DNA of 64,000 bases from JBIKWM01 sp044356305 (GCA_044356305.1 JBIKWM010000002.1:232081-296080); one strand, 5' to 3'. Shown: positions 32,962 to 42,878, counted from the stretch's first letter. Translations and numbers: made by a program. The notes: generated by a model from the sequence alone, not told the origin.

Positions 32962-34662
32962 ATGAGACACATGGCCAAGGCCGCCCTGAGTGCGGCATTC
33001 CTGATCTGCTCAAACGCTGTCTGGGCGCAGTATCTGCCCCACCACATTACCGAAGACGAGCAGCGCATGCTGCCCCTCGTGCGGCCCACCTCGCGCGGCA
33101 TCACCACCCCGCCCACCGAGCCTGTGCGCACCATGGCGCAGTGGGAGGAGATTGCCGGTCTCTGCATCCGCTGGGAGGGCACATGGAGCCGGTCGCTGCT
33201 GCGCGAGATAGTGCGCTATGCCAAGGAAGAGACCACCGTTTATATCGTCACCCAGACACAGAGCTCGGTAGTAAGTTACCTCAGCCAGGGTGGGGTCGAT
33301 ACGCAGAACATCGTGTTCGTCAATGAGCCATCGAACAGCATCTGGTTCCGCGATTACGGCCAATGGCCGGCCTACCTCAACAGCGTTGGCGATCAGGTAT
33401 TTATCGACTGGATCTACAACCGCCCGCGCCCGCTCGATGATGTGGTGCCCCAGGCCCTGGCCGACCTTGTGGGCGTGCCCCTCTACGAGACCACCCAGGC
33501 CCCTACCGATCTGGTGAACACCGGGGGCAACTTCATGACCGATGGCATGGGCACCGCCTTCGCCTCGGAACTGATATTGGACGAGAACGCAACGGGAAAC
33601 TCCTTCGGGGTGACCCCGAAGACCGAGGCTCAGATAGACCAGATCATGCTCGATTTCATGGGTCTCGACCGCTACATCAAGATGGAGACCCTGCCTTACG
33701 ATGGCATCCACCACATCGATATGCACATGAAACTGCTCGATGAGCAGACTCTGCTTGTGGGCCAGTACCCCACAGGCATGGCCGATGGGCCGCAGATTGA
33801 GGACAACCTCGACTACGTGCTCAGCAATTTCAACTCCTCCTTTGGCACCCCTTACAAGGTTATCCGAATCCCAATGCCGCCCGATGGCAACCAGTGGCCC
33901 AGCAACGGGGGCGACTACCTCACCTATACCAATGCCGTGTTCGTGAACGGCACCGTGCTCGTGCCCAACTACTACCAGCAGTACGACACCACCGCCATGC
34001 GCATCTGGAAGGAGGCTCTGCCCGGCTACCGCATACGCGGCCTCGACTGCAACGAGGTCATCACCGCATCGGGCGCCATTCACTGCATCACAAAGGCCAT
34101 CGGTGCCACCGACCCGTTGCGCATAGTGCACCGGCCGCTTGACGACACCCCGTACATTCAGCAGGACTATCAGGTCGATGCTACCATACAGCACCGCGAT
34201 GGCATCGCCACGGCCGAGATACGCTGGACCACAGACACCACGGCCGGCTACAGCAGCGCGCCCATGACCCTCACCGATGCCACCAACGACATCTGGACCG
34301 GGTTCATCCCATTTCAGAATGCCGGTGAAGAGGTATTTTACCACATCTACGCACAGGCCACCAGCGGCAAGCAGCAGGTGCGGCCTATTGTGGCCCCGGT
34401 GGGCTACTGGAAGTTCGATGTACTCGGGTCGGTCGGATTGGATGACCCCAACGCCCGCCCAGCCGCATGGTTTGATGCGGCAAACGGTGTCGTCTGGACC
34501 CGTTCAGATGAATCTGAAGCTGTGCTCACTGACCTGTCCGGTCGCTCGGTTGCCTCGGGCCGTACCGATGCCCTCGGCCGCTTCGATGTGTCCGGTCTGG
34601 CACCGGGCATGTATCTGGTCAGGGTTGCCGATACGCCCGCGCAGCGCATCGTGGTCCGTTAA
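32962..34662 (+). CDS. Secreted peptidylarginine-deiminase/agmatine-deiminase family enzyme with T9SS sorting domain
   Basis: Signal peptide (KAALSAAFLICSNAVWAQ), a deiminase domain to about residue 385, an Ig-like segment and a C-terminal T9SS sorting domain (DLSGRSVASGRTDALGRFDV and LAPGMYLVRVADTPAQRIVVR, positions 34530-34659). The guanidine-binding/catalytic set of the Porphyromonas PAD family is kept: Asp131 in WFRDYG, His251 and Asp253 in HIDMH, Asn324 in YTNAVF, Cys375 in GAIHCIT. It should turn arginine or peptidyl-arginine into citrulline outside the cell. Start at ATG 32962; the frame upstream to 32446 is antisense to the WbqC-like gene. The TAA overlaps the convergent TPR gene stop by four bases. 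Confidence 0.88.
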   Translation: MRHMAKAALSAAFLICSNAVWAQYLPHHITEDEQRMLPLVRPTSRGITTPPTEPVRTMAQWEEIAGLCIRWEGTWSRSLLREIVRYAKEETTVYIVTQTQSSVVSYLSQGGVDTQNIVFVNEPSNSIWFRDYGQWPAYLNSVGDQVFIDWIYNRPRPLDDVVPQALADLVGVPLYETTQAPTDLVNTGGNFMTDGMGTAFASELILDENATGNSFGVTPKTEAQIDQIMLDFMGLDRYIKMETLPYDGIHHIDMHMKLLDEQTLLVGQYPTGMADGPQIEDNLDYVLSNFNSSFGTPYKVIRIPMPPDGNQWPSNGGDYLTYTNAVFVNGTVLVPNYYQQYDTTAMRIWKEALPGYRIRGLDCNEVITASGAIHCITKAIGATDPLRIVHRPLDDTPYIQQDYQVDATIQHRDGIATAEIRWTTDTTAGYSSAPMTLTDATNDIWTGFIPFQNAGEEVFYHIYAQATSGKQQVRPIVAPVGYWKFDVLGSVGLDDPNARPAAWFDAANGVVWTRSDESEAVLTDLSGRSVASGRTDALGRFDVSGLAPGMYLVRVADTPAQRIVVR

Positions 34663-35600
34663 TTGCCGCAGAACTTGATGCGGGCATCCACGGCCTCGCG
34701 TAGACCGAGGGCCGCTGCCTTGTTGATGTCGGCACAGCCATCATCCTTCTTGCCCATCAGCACCTTCTCTATGCCGCGGTTCATATAGGCATCGGCATCG
34801 TTCGGGTCAATGGATATCGCCTTGCTGAAGTCGGTTATGGCTTTCTGCTGGTCGTCCAACTTGGAGTAGGCTATGCCACGGTTGTAGTAGGCATCGGCCA
34901 TGTTGGGGTCGGCAACTATGGCCTGGGTGTAGTCGGAAATGGCCAGCTCGTATTCCTCCTTGGCGCGGTAGGTTATGCCCCGGTTAATCAATGCAGGCGC
35001 ATGCAGCTTGTTCATGCGGATGGCCGAAGAGAAATCCTCAATGGCCTTGTCATTGTTCCCCAGTTTGCGATAGGCTACCCCCCGTGCCACCAGGGCATCG
35101 AGACGGGCAGGGTCCATGATCAGCACTTTATCAAAATCTGTGATGGCCTTGCTGTTCTGCCCCAGGTTGTCTAAGGCTATCCCACGGTTGTAATAGGCCT
35201 CAATGTTGTCAGGCAGAAGCTTCACCGCAGGATCAAGGCTCTCAAGCGCAAAATCGGGCTTACCCAGATTGTTGTAGAGCTGACCCCTGCGCAGGAATGC
35301 ATCGCCATGGCTCTGGTTGATGGTGGTGGCCTTGCCAAAATCGGCTATGGCATCCTCCAATTGGCCCAACGAGGCCTTGGCAATGCCGCGCCAGTAAAAG
35401 GCCTTGTCATTCTTTGGGTCAATGGATAAGCTCCTATCAAAGTCGGCAATGGCCCCGGTCATGTCTCCGCTCTGGGCCTTCTTTATGGCACTGTTGAAAT
35501 ACTCGGCCGCACTCTGTGCACCGGCACTCAGGCTCAGGCACAGCACGGTCATGATGGTCAAAGGGCGGGCAAGTGTGGTCATTCTTTTGATGCTGGTCAT
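34659..35600 (-). CDS. Secreted TPR-repeat protein
   Basis: A signal peptide (MTVLCLSLSAGAQ) is followed by seven or eight regular TPR units of the kind AYYNRGIALDNLGQNSKAITDF, each about 34 residues, and a short Cys-containing end (GCADINKAAALG...KFCGN). It likely mediates protein contacts in the periplasm or outside. Several in-frame ATGs exist at 35618, 35603, 35600 and 35582; 35600 is chosen arbitrarily as giving a compact signal peptide. It follows the Reg_prop-SpoIIE gene by about 26 bp, so it may be cotranscribed with it. Confidence 0.82.
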   Translation of the reverse strand: MTSIKRMTTLARPLTIMTVLCLSLSAGAQSAAEYFNSAIKKAQSGDMTGAIADFDRSLSIDPKNDKAFYWRGIAKASLGQLEDAIADFGKATTINQSHGDAFLRRGQLYNNLGKPDFALESLDPAVKLLPDNIEAYYNRGIALDNLGQNSKAITDFDKVLIMDPARLDALVARGVAYRKLGNNDKAIEDFSSAIRMNKLHAPALINRGITYRAKEEYELAISDYTQAIVADPNMADAYYNRGIAYSKLDDQQKAITDFSKAISIDPNDADAYMNRGIEKVLMGKKDDGCADINKAAALGLREAVDARIKFCGN

Positions 35601-35626
35601 CATGGTCGGTCGTTTCAATCGGTCGG

Positions 35627-38600
35627 TCAGGCTTTGTCAGGTATGCGTACTCCGAGAATCACTATGTCGTCCACCTGCTCGTGGTCGCCCTGCCATTGGC
35701 GAAGTTCGGAGAAAATGGCCTCATACTGCTCATCGAGCGGCATAGTGTGCACGCGCTCAAGCATGTCGCGGAATCGTCTCATCTTAAATTTCTTCCCCTC
35801 AGTGCCCCCAAACTGGTCTGCGAATCCATCGGAGAAGATGTAGAACATGTCGCCCGGTTTCAGCGCCACTTTATGGGCGGTGAAATGCTTGACCTCCTCG
35901 CCCACAAATGTGCCCACGGGCATGCGGTCGCCCCTGATCACTGTGAGGCGCCCTTCGGAGAAGTAGTAGAGCGGGTTGAATGCTCCCGAGAACTCCATGG
36001 TGCCGTTTTCCTTGTCCCATACGCACAGGGCAATGTCCATTCCGTCTTTCACTGACGATTCCTCGTACGTCTGATGCAGGGTGTCACTCACCCCTTTGTT
36101 TACATAATCGAGTATCTCATTGGGAGCGGTGAGGCCAGCGGCCCGCACTGCCTGATTGAGCAGGTTATTGGCCACGATGCTCATGAATCCGCCCGGCACC
36201 CCGTGACCAGTGCAGTCCACTGCACTGAAGATAGCCTTCTGCTCCACTTCTTCAATGAAGTAGAAATCGCCACTAACAATGCCTTTTGAACGGAAGAAGA
36301 TGAACGATTCGGGCAATATGCGCTTGATGTCGGCATTGGTCGGGAAAATGGCCTTCTGCAGGCGCTTGGCGTACTTGATGCTGTCGGTTATATCCTTGGC
36401 ATAACGAGCTATCTCATCGCGGTTCTCTTCAATCTCGGCCTTCTGCTGCTGTATCTCGCTGGTGCGCTCGCTCACGATCTGTTCCAGTTCGGCCTTGTCG
36501 CGCATCAGTTTCATGGTACGGTAGCGCACAAAGGCTATAACGGCACCGCTCAGCCCCAGCATCATGAGCAGATAGAACCACGGGCTGCGCCAAAAGGGCC
36601 TGTTTATGGTGAATGTGTAGGTGACCGGCTCCTCGGTCCATTCACCGTCTTCCTTGGCGGCCAGTACTTTAAGGGTGTAAACACCTTCTTCGAGCCTTGG
36701 GAACTGGATGCTGCTCTCCGATATCACATCCGACCATTGGGTGCTGAATCCCTCCAGCAGGTATTTGAACCGCACCTTATCGGGCTCGCGCAGCGAAATA
36801 CCTGTAAGATCGAACTGCACACTGTACTTGTTATAAGGCAGCTCCATGCCTGGACGCATCTCTACATAACTGTTGAAAAGGCGCATGGCGCTTATGCTCA
36901 CCTTGGGCCTGCTCTTGCGCGAACGGTCCACCTTGGGGTTATACTTGACAATGCCGTGGGTCGATGTGATCCAGATGTTGCCCTCCAGATCTTTGTAAAG
37001 AGATGTGATGTTGGTGTTCTCAACCGGTGCCACATCCTTACTGGCCACTGTGCGCTTCACGGTCAGGTCGTGGCCTAATTGGGTTATCATGTTCTGGTGA
37101 CTGGTCCATATGTCGCCATCATCATCAACAAGCATCTGATAGCAATAATTTGATGGAAGGCCCTGGGCGGTAGAGATGTTGGTGGCATTGCCCTCCTCCA
37201 GCACATAGATGCCTGAACCGAGGGTGCTCACCCAGATACGGCCCGAACGGTCCTCCAGCACATGCGATGCATCTACGATGCGCTGGTCGGCCCCCTGCTC
37301 AACAAAGTTTACTTTCCCGTTATGGTAATATGAGATGCGGTTCGAACCGTTGGCCAGCCATAATCGCCCTTTCATATCCAGAAAGCAGTGGCTTATGTTG
37401 TTGTGGGGCAGCCCCTCCATGGTAGTGAGGCGCAGCAGTACCTTGCCGTTGGAATCAATTTCAAACAATCCTCCTTTGGTAGAGGCATACACACCGTTTG
37501 ATGACACCGTTAGGCTATTGATGGCGTTGACAAGTTGATCGGAACCCAAGGATATCCTGCGGAAGTCCTTATCCGATTCACGCTTGAGATACAGCCCGCG
37601 GTCAGGGGTGCCTAGCCACAGATTGTGTTGGCGGTCCTCCACAATGGAGGACACTGGGCTGCCATCAACATAGTGGTAGTTGTACGTGGGGGGTATCACG
37701 CTCATGTCGGCCACAAAAAGGCCATGGTCAATGCCCAGCCAGATCTTTCCTGTATGGTCGTGGCTCAGTTGATTTATGGAGTGTTGCCTCACCCATTCAG
37801 GGCTGAACGGCTGATAGAACACCTTCTCAATGATCTGCACCAGCCCACCACCGAACAGCCCAACCCAGATGTTGCCCTCAGTATCTTCTATAATGTGGCT
37901 TATGGGCAGGTCTTTGTCAATCTGCTGGGCCAACGAGAGTTGCAGGTATCGGGCACCGGTGCCGTTCACTACACGCTCCAGCCTTACAAGCCCGAACTCT
38001 TCGGTGCCCATCCAGATGCGGCCTGCGCGGTCCTGAAACATGGCCCGCACGTTGTTCATCGTAAGCCCGTTAGGTTGCAACGGCATGGCCGACAGCTGTG
38101 CTCCACCTGCCCCCGAGACTATGTGAACTCCTTGATCCTCGGTGGCAACCCACAGCTCTTTGCCACCGAACATGAACGTGACCGCAGTGACTTTGGACGA
38201 TGGCAGTTCGTTCACCTGACGGAAAAGCGTGCTCTTGCCCTTCGCATCGAAACGGGCCAGAAACAGCCCCTCGTTCGTACCTACCAAAAACTCTGTGCGG
38301 CCCGTCTGCGCCACGCAGGTTATCAGGCGCTCCCCCTCCAGCAGGCCCTTTACTGTGTCGCCCTCACTGAAGCGCACATACTCCCCGTTCTTGGTAAAGG
38401 CCCAGATAGTGCCCTCATTGCTTATCAGCTCTTCAATGCTTCCTTGGACGAGGGTGTCGAGGGTGCGGTGCTTTTCCTCATCAATGTACCCCAGCAACCC
38501 ACCGAAACCCCCGTACCAGATGCGGCCTCCACCACTGCAAAGGGCTGTCACATTGCCTATACTGGCCGAATCGGACTCAAAATACGATGCGAACACCTTG

Positions 38601-38794
38601 CCGTTGAACCGCTGTAGGTCGCCCTTGGTCGCGACTACCAGATAGCCCAAGGCGGTCTGTTGCAGGGCATTGACATAATTGCTGCCCAGGGCCTCTTTCT
38701 CGCCCTCGCGGAATGTGCGGATCTCATAATTGGCCTGCCCCAGCGCCACATGGGCACAGAGGCTTGCCAGACTTATGATCAGCAACTTTCTCAT
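35627..38794 (-). CDS. Reg_prop beta-propeller / Y_Y_Y sensor with SpoIIE (PP2C) phosphatase output
   Basis: A 1055-residue membrane sensor. After a signal peptide come two propellers of Reg_prop repeats (for example GRIWMGTEEFGLVRL, GNIWVGLFGGGLVQI, GKIWLGIDHGLFVAD), then a Y_Y_Y domain (about residues 655-725), one transmembrane helix (WFYLLMMLGLSGAVIAFVRY), a coiled coil and a SpoIIE phosphatase. The metal aspartates are in SGDFYFIEE, AVDCTGHGVPGG, DGMDIAL and VDDIVIL. In hybrid two-component proteins the same sensor senses glycans; here the output should dephosphorylate an anti-sigma-antagonist. It follows a secreted protein of unknown function by 35 bp. Confidence 0.93.
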   Translation of the reverse strand: MRKLLIISLASLCAHVALGQANYEIRTFREGEKEALGSNYVNALQQTALGYLVVATKGDLQRFNGKVFASYFESDSASIGNVTALCSGGGRIWYGGFGGLLGYIDEEKHRTLDTLVQGSIEELISNEGTIWAFTKNGEYVRFSEGDTVKGLLEGERLITCVAQTGRTEFLVGTNEGLFLARFDAKGKSTLFRQVNELPSSKVTAVTFMFGGKELWVATEDQGVHIVSGAGGAQLSAMPLQPNGLTMNNVRAMFQDRAGRIWMGTEEFGLVRLERVVNGTGARYLQLSLAQQIDKDLPISHIIEDTEGNIWVGLFGGGLVQIIEKVFYQPFSPEWVRQHSINQLSHDHTGKIWLGIDHGLFVADMSVIPPTYNYHYVDGSPVSSIVEDRQHNLWLGTPDRGLYLKRESDKDFRRISLGSDQLVNAINSLTVSSNGVYASTKGGLFEIDSNGKVLLRLTTMEGLPHNNISHCFLDMKGRLWLANGSNRISYYHNGKVNFVEQGADQRIVDASHVLEDRSGRIWVSTLGSGIYVLEEGNATNISTAQGLPSNYCYQMLVDDDGDIWTSHQNMITQLGHDLTVKRTVASKDVAPVENTNITSLYKDLEGNIWITSTHGIVKYNPKVDRSRKSRPKVSISAMRLFNSYVEMRPGMELPYNKYSVQFDLTGISLREPDKVRFKYLLEGFSTQWSDVISESSIQFPRLEEGVYTLKVLAAKEDGEWTEEPVTYTFTINRPFWRSPWFYLLMMLGLSGAVIAFVRYRTMKLMRDKAELEQIVSERTSEIQQQKAEIEENRDEIARYAKDITDSIKYAKRLQKAIFPTNADIKRILPESFIFFRSKGIVSGDFYFIEEVEQKAIFSAVDCTGHGVPGGFMSIVANNLLNQAVRAAGLTAPNEILDYVNKGVSDTLHQTYEESSVKDGMDIALCVWDKENGTMEFSGAFNPLYYFSEGRLTVIRGDRMPVGTFVGEEVKHFTAHKVALKPGDMFYIFSDGFADQFGGTEGKKFKMRRFRDMLERVHTMPLDEQYEAIFSELRQWQGDHEQVDDIVILGVRIPDKA

Positions 38795-38829
38795 GGGTCA
38801 ATGGTGGGTCGGGGGCCTTACCTGTTGGG

Positions 38830-39864
38830 TCAGGGCTTCTTCTGATACACCTTGCTCTTGTCATAACGCTCGCCTTCGCGATAGCGGTCTATCAAGTTGT
38901 TGTCATACTTGAATTTGGGCGCCCCACCTATGGGGATGGTGTAAAACTTCATGTACTGACCATACTGGTTCTTGATAGAGAAACAGATGTTGTTGTTCTT
39001 TTTCGGGTCGGACTTGGATCGTACGAACTGCACATCGAGCGATCCATTGCGCTCCTTGGGAAGAATAGGGTGCGTGCTCTCCTTCCATTCGTCCTCATTG
39101 CCCATGGCCACATGTTCGCCCTTCTTCTCATAACTCACGATTTTGATGATGCCATCGTTGTCCCAATCGAAATTGAACTGTTGCACAGAGATGACATCCT
39201 CGGTCACATAAGGGTACAGATGGCATACTGCCCCGGCCTGATCAGGCATTCTGAAAGTCCATTCGTAACTGAATGCATTGGCCCCCTCAATGGGAATGTT
39301 CACCGTGGCATTCTTGCTGAAGAAATAGCGGTATAGGTTGCCATCGTCACCGCTCACTCCCTCGGCCACAATCTTGAAAATGTGGCCGCTGAATTCCTGT
39401 ACCCATTCGCCTTCCTTCGGGTCAATGGGCCCGAATGTGTACCATCCGTTGTTGTACTTTGGGTCACTGTCAAAGGTCTTCGAGTCTATCAGGGTCCCGC
39501 TCTTGTAGTTGCCCTTGGGGTCGGTGCCTGCGGCCGCTGGGTCGGTGAAGCACTTGGCACCACCGTATATGCTGAATTTCACTTTGGTATCGGCACCGCC
39601 CACCAGCTCATCGTGGTCGCCCGCAACGTCCGGGTCAAATACCCTTACGTATACGGGATCCTTCTGATTTGCAGGCACTACCAGGAAAAACACCTGGCTC
39701 CTGTCGTCATCGCCCCACTTGGTGAGGCCTTGCGCCCCGAAGGTGACCAGGAACGGGATATTGCTGTCGGCCGGGGGTACAGGTTGTGCCTCCACCACAT
39801 TCCAAGAGCACACCTTAATTGTGGCCAGAGCTGTGATAATGAGGCGAGTAAAGTTTGATGTCAT
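38830..39864 (-). CDS. Secreted beta-rich protein, unknown
   Basis: A 344-residue protein with a signal sequence (TRLIITALATIKVCSWNVVEAQ). The rest has alternating hydrophobic strands, many Asp/Gly turns (FDWDNDGIIKIVS, GWYTFGPIDPKEGEW) and no T9SS domain. The phrase FDWDNDG could bind calcium, as in EF-hand-like or thrombospondin type-3 loops. I do not recognise a family. It is the first gene of a minus-strand set with the SpoIIE sensor 35 bp downstream, so it might supply or modulate the signal that the sensor reads; this is inference from position. Confidence 0.7.
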   Translation of the reverse strand: MTSNFTRLIITALATIKVCSWNVVEAQPVPPADSNIPFLVTFGAQGLTKWGDDDRSQVFFLVVPANQKDPVYVRVFDPDVAGDHDELVGGADTKVKFSIYGGAKCFTDPAAAGTDPKGNYKSGTLIDSKTFDSDPKYNNGWYTFGPIDPKEGEWVQEFSGHIFKIVAEGVSGDDGNLYRYFFSKNATVNIPIEGANAFSYEWTFRMPDQAGAVCHLYPYVTEDVISVQQFNFDWDNDGIIKIVSYEKKGEHVAMGNEDEWKESTHPILPKERNGSLDVQFVRSKSDPKKNNNICFSIKNQYGQYMKFYTIPIGGAPKFKYDNNLIDRYREGERYDKSKVYQKKP

Positions 39865-40008
39865 GGGCGCTCGGTAATGGGCTTGGGGTTGGCGCTGCTC
39901 TTTTCTTACAATCTGAGCGGGGCGTTGAACGGGGACATCCTCTCAGGGTTTCAGTGTTTCGGGTAAATGAGGATGATCTGACATTGGTCCGCGCTCAGGT
40001 CAATCATT

Positions 40009-42519
40009 GTGCCAAGCTGTACTTTCACAGCCGTGAGCCGTTGGCATCGATTCAGGCCCTTTGTATCGCTCCTTGCCCTTGTGGCGGTGGTGTATGCAGC
40101 CAGCTTCAGGCTGGGCGATGTACCTCCCATCGGTCGCTTCCTGTGCCCCGAGACCGGATTTTGGCAGAACACGGTGCCTACTGCACAGCCATGGCCCGAT
40201 CTGCCAGCAAATCTGCCATTGCATGGAGGTGCCGAAGTGAGCATCGATGCCCGTGGCGTGCCCCACATCTTCGCGCAGGACGTTCACGACCTTTATTTCC
40301 TGCAAGGATTTCTCACAGCACGCGACAGGCTCTGGCAGATGGAGTTTCAGACCATGGCGGCTGCCGGCCGTGTGAGCGAGGTGGTGGGCGCAAAAGGAAT
40401 AGACTTTGATCTGGAGCAGCGCAGGGCCGGAATGGCCTATGCGGCCGAGAGGTCGGTCGGGTCTTTTGCATCAGACCCTTTGAGCCAAGAGGTGATAACG
40501 GCCTACACTGCCGGCATCAACGCTTACATGGCCACCCTCAGTGACGCCCAATTACCCATTGAGTACAAGATTCTTGACTACCGCCCCGAGCCGTGGACAC
40601 CGCTCAAAAGCGCGCTGCTGCTCAAGCACATGGCGAAGATGCTGACGTGGACAGAGAACGACCGCGAACATTCCGCGCTGCTCAAGCTCATGGGGCAGGA
40701 CCTGTTCAACGACCTGTATCCCGACCCGCGCTTCGGGCCAGAACCGGTGGCCGAGGCCATGCACATAGACAGCTCAGCCCCGACCAGCACCAACAAGGGC
40801 ATGGCGCTCAGCACGTGGTGGCCTACCCAACATGACGAGCCACCGCACATTGGCAGCAACAATTGGGCGGTGGCGGCCAGCCGAACGGCCGATGGCCGCC
40901 CTATCCTCTGCAACGACCCGCATCTGCGCCTGATGCTTCCCAGCATCTGGTACGAGGTGCAGCTCACCGCACCGGGCATCAGATGCCGAGGGGTGTCGCT
41001 GCCGGGTGCGCCTGGCATCATCATCGGGTTCAACGACAGCATAGCGTGGGGCGTGACCAATGCCGGGCGAGATGTGAAGGACTATTACCGCATCGAGTTC
41101 AGCGATCCTGCACGTACATCATACCGCGTGGGCACGGGGTGGGCACCGGTGCAGAAGCGCGTAGAGACCATAAAGGTGCGTGGCGGGAAAGATGTGGTGG
41201 ACACCGTGGCGTACACCCATCTGGGGCCGGTCTTCATCCCTGCCGACAGTGCCGGTCATGCCTGGGCCATGCAGTGGACAGCTCATCGGCCATCGAACGA
41301 GATGCTCACGTTCTATCTGCTCAACCGTGCCAATGGACTGAAGCAGTATCACGAGGCACTCGACCTGTACCATTGCCCGCCACAGAACTTCGTATATGCC
41401 GATGCCCAGGGCCATATAGCCCTAAGGCAACAGGGCTTTTATCCGCTGCGCGAAAAGGGCCATGGCCGTTTCCTTTTGGGAGTCGATGATGCCGATGATG
41501 CGCCTGCGCTTGGCATCCCGTTCAGGCACAACCCCACCATGGTGGACCCTGAGCGCGGCTTCGTGAGCTCGGCCAATCAGACCGCGGCCGATTCCTCTTA
41601 TCCGTACTACTACACGGGTGTGTTTGAGCAGTTCCGCAACCGCACCATAAACGAGGCCCTTCGAGCAGATTCGAGCGTGACACTGGCCGATATGATGGCC
41701 CTGCAACTGAGCGACCGCAACATGCTGGCCGAGGAGGCCCTGCCCACCCTATTGGCCCTGCTCGACACAAACAGGCTACACACCGAATATGAGCACTTGG
41801 CCCTGAACGAGGTGCGGGCGTGGGATAAGGTGAATCGCAGCACAGACATAGGAGCCACGGTGTTCGAACTGTGGTGGGACGAGCTGCACAATGTGCTGTA
41901 TGACGAGCTGAACAACCCAGCCTACAGGCCAGACACGTATTACCGCGACTTCTGGTCCCAGCTGATGCAGACCCGCAAGGCCCGGATGGACATACGCGAC
42001 AAGCGTTATGTCTATCCAACCGCCACCACCACCATCAGGCTGCTGCGCGAAGGCACCCACCCGTGGTTCGACAGCCATTTTACCCCCGATAAAAAGGAAA
42101 CTGCAAACGATGTGGTGAATGATGCCTTTTACTGGGCCTGCATGAAGTTCGGAGATATAGTGAAGTACAAGATGAACGGCCCTCAATGGGGCATTTACAA
42201 GGGCACAAGGGTGCAACACCTGCTCAGGCTCGATGCCTTCAGCTCGCCCCTGCTGGTAGTGGGGGGCCACAAGAATGCGCCCAATGCCATGACACACGAA
42301 CATGGCCCATCGTGGCGCATGATAGTGCAACCGGCTGCCACAGGCCCCGAGGCATATGGCGTGTACCCGGGCGGGCAGAGTGGCAACCCGGGACACCCGC
42401 AGTATCTGGGAGGAATAGAGAAATGGGTTAACGGTGAATATTACCGCCTAGTCCTCTGGCCCGATGCGGCAACTGCCGAGGCCGATGGAAACCGCGCTTT
42501 TCGCATCACACCCAAATGA
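40009..42519 (+). CDS. Penicillin acylase family (Ntn) hydrolase
   Basis: An 836-residue precursor with an N-terminal membrane/signal helix (FVSLLALVAVVYAASF). The alpha chain follows (GVPHIFAQDVHDLYFLQGFLTARDRLWQ region, 40255-40340), then a spacer and the autocleavage site HIG/SNNWAV, where Ser283 would become the nucleophile of the beta chain. NDPHLRLMLPS and the later RxN-type loops also fit. Family members cleave N-acyl bonds of beta-lactams, acyl-homoserine lactones or peptides; specificity cannot be read here. The start is GTG 40009; another GTG at 40033 is equally possible. The TGA overlaps the next ATG by four bases. Confidence 0.9.
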   Translation: MPSCTFTAVSRWHRFRPFVSLLALVAVVYAASFRLGDVPPIGRFLCPETGFWQNTVPTAQPWPDLPANLPLHGGAEVSIDARGVPHIFAQDVHDLYFLQGFLTARDRLWQMEFQTMAAAGRVSEVVGAKGIDFDLEQRRAGMAYAAERSVGSFASDPLSQEVITAYTAGINAYMATLSDAQLPIEYKILDYRPEPWTPLKSALLLKHMAKMLTWTENDREHSALLKLMGQDLFNDLYPDPRFGPEPVAEAMHIDSSAPTSTNKGMALSTWWPTQHDEPPHIGSNNWAVAASRTADGRPILCNDPHLRLMLPSIWYEVQLTAPGIRCRGVSLPGAPGIIIGFNDSIAWGVTNAGRDVKDYYRIEFSDPARTSYRVGTGWAPVQKRVETIKVRGGKDVVDTVAYTHLGPVFIPADSAGHAWAMQWTAHRPSNEMLTFYLLNRANGLKQYHEALDLYHCPPQNFVYADAQGHIALRQQGFYPLREKGHGRFLLGVDDADDAPALGIPFRHNPTMVDPERGFVSSANQTAADSSYPYYYTGVFEQFRNRTINEALRADSSVTLADMMALQLSDRNMLAEEALPTLLALLDTNRLHTEYEHLALNEVRAWDKVNRSTDIGATVFELWWDELHNVLYDELNNPAYRPDTYYRDFWSQLMQTRKARMDIRDKRYVYPTATTTIRLLREGTHPWFDSHFTPDKKETANDVVNDAFYWACMKFGDIVKYKMNGPQWGIYKGTRVQHLLRLDAFSSPLLVVGGHKNAPNAMTHEHGPSWRMIVQPAATGPEAYGVYPGGQSGNPGHPQYLGGIEKWVNGEYYRLVLWPDAATAEADGNRAFRITPK

Positions 42520-42878
42520 GCGTGTTGGCCCGTATAGCAATAGGAGCCGTGGCCGTGGCCGTTCTGGGGCACTACGGGCCGTGGTGGATAGGGCTGACCT
42601 GTGTGGCGGCTGTGGAGTGGTTCATGGGCAGGCGTGGCGGACATTCCTTCATTGCGGGGTTCTATGCCATGGCATTGCCCTGGATGGTCCTTGCCCTATG
42701 GCTCGATGTGGCCAATGGGCGCATCCTTTCGGCCCGTGTGGCAGCGCTGTTCTCATTACCCGACCTTCCTTTCCTGCTCGTGCTGCTCACAGGCCTCATA
42801 GGCGGTCTGCTGGGCGGCTGGGCAGGCATCACCACCGCATGGCTGCGAAGCTTCTTTTACCCTGAAGACTGTGGCTGA
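42516..42878 (+). CDS. Small membrane protein, unknown
   Basis: A 120-residue protein with four hydrophobic segments (ARIAIGAVAVAVLGHYG, WWIGLTCVAAVEWFMG, FYAMALPWMVLALWLDVA and FLLVLLTGLIGGLLGGWAG). I do not recognise the family; Gly-rich last helices recall small Bacteroidota inner-membrane proteins of unknown role. The start overlaps the acylase stop (ATGA) and the end overlaps the patatin gene by 8 bp, so it is part of a tightly packed operon. Confidence 0.75.
   Translation: MSVLARIAIGAVAVAVLGHYGPWWIGLTCVAAVEWFMGRRGGHSFIAGFYAMALPWMVLALWLDVANGRILSARVAALFSLPDLPFLLVLLTGLIGGLLGGWAGITTAWLRSFFYPEDCG

Noticed and set aside
33010..34344. 444-codon minus-strand frame opposite the deiminase gene
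   Set aside because: It mirrors the codon structure of the recognised gene in a GC-rich region and has no family motifs.
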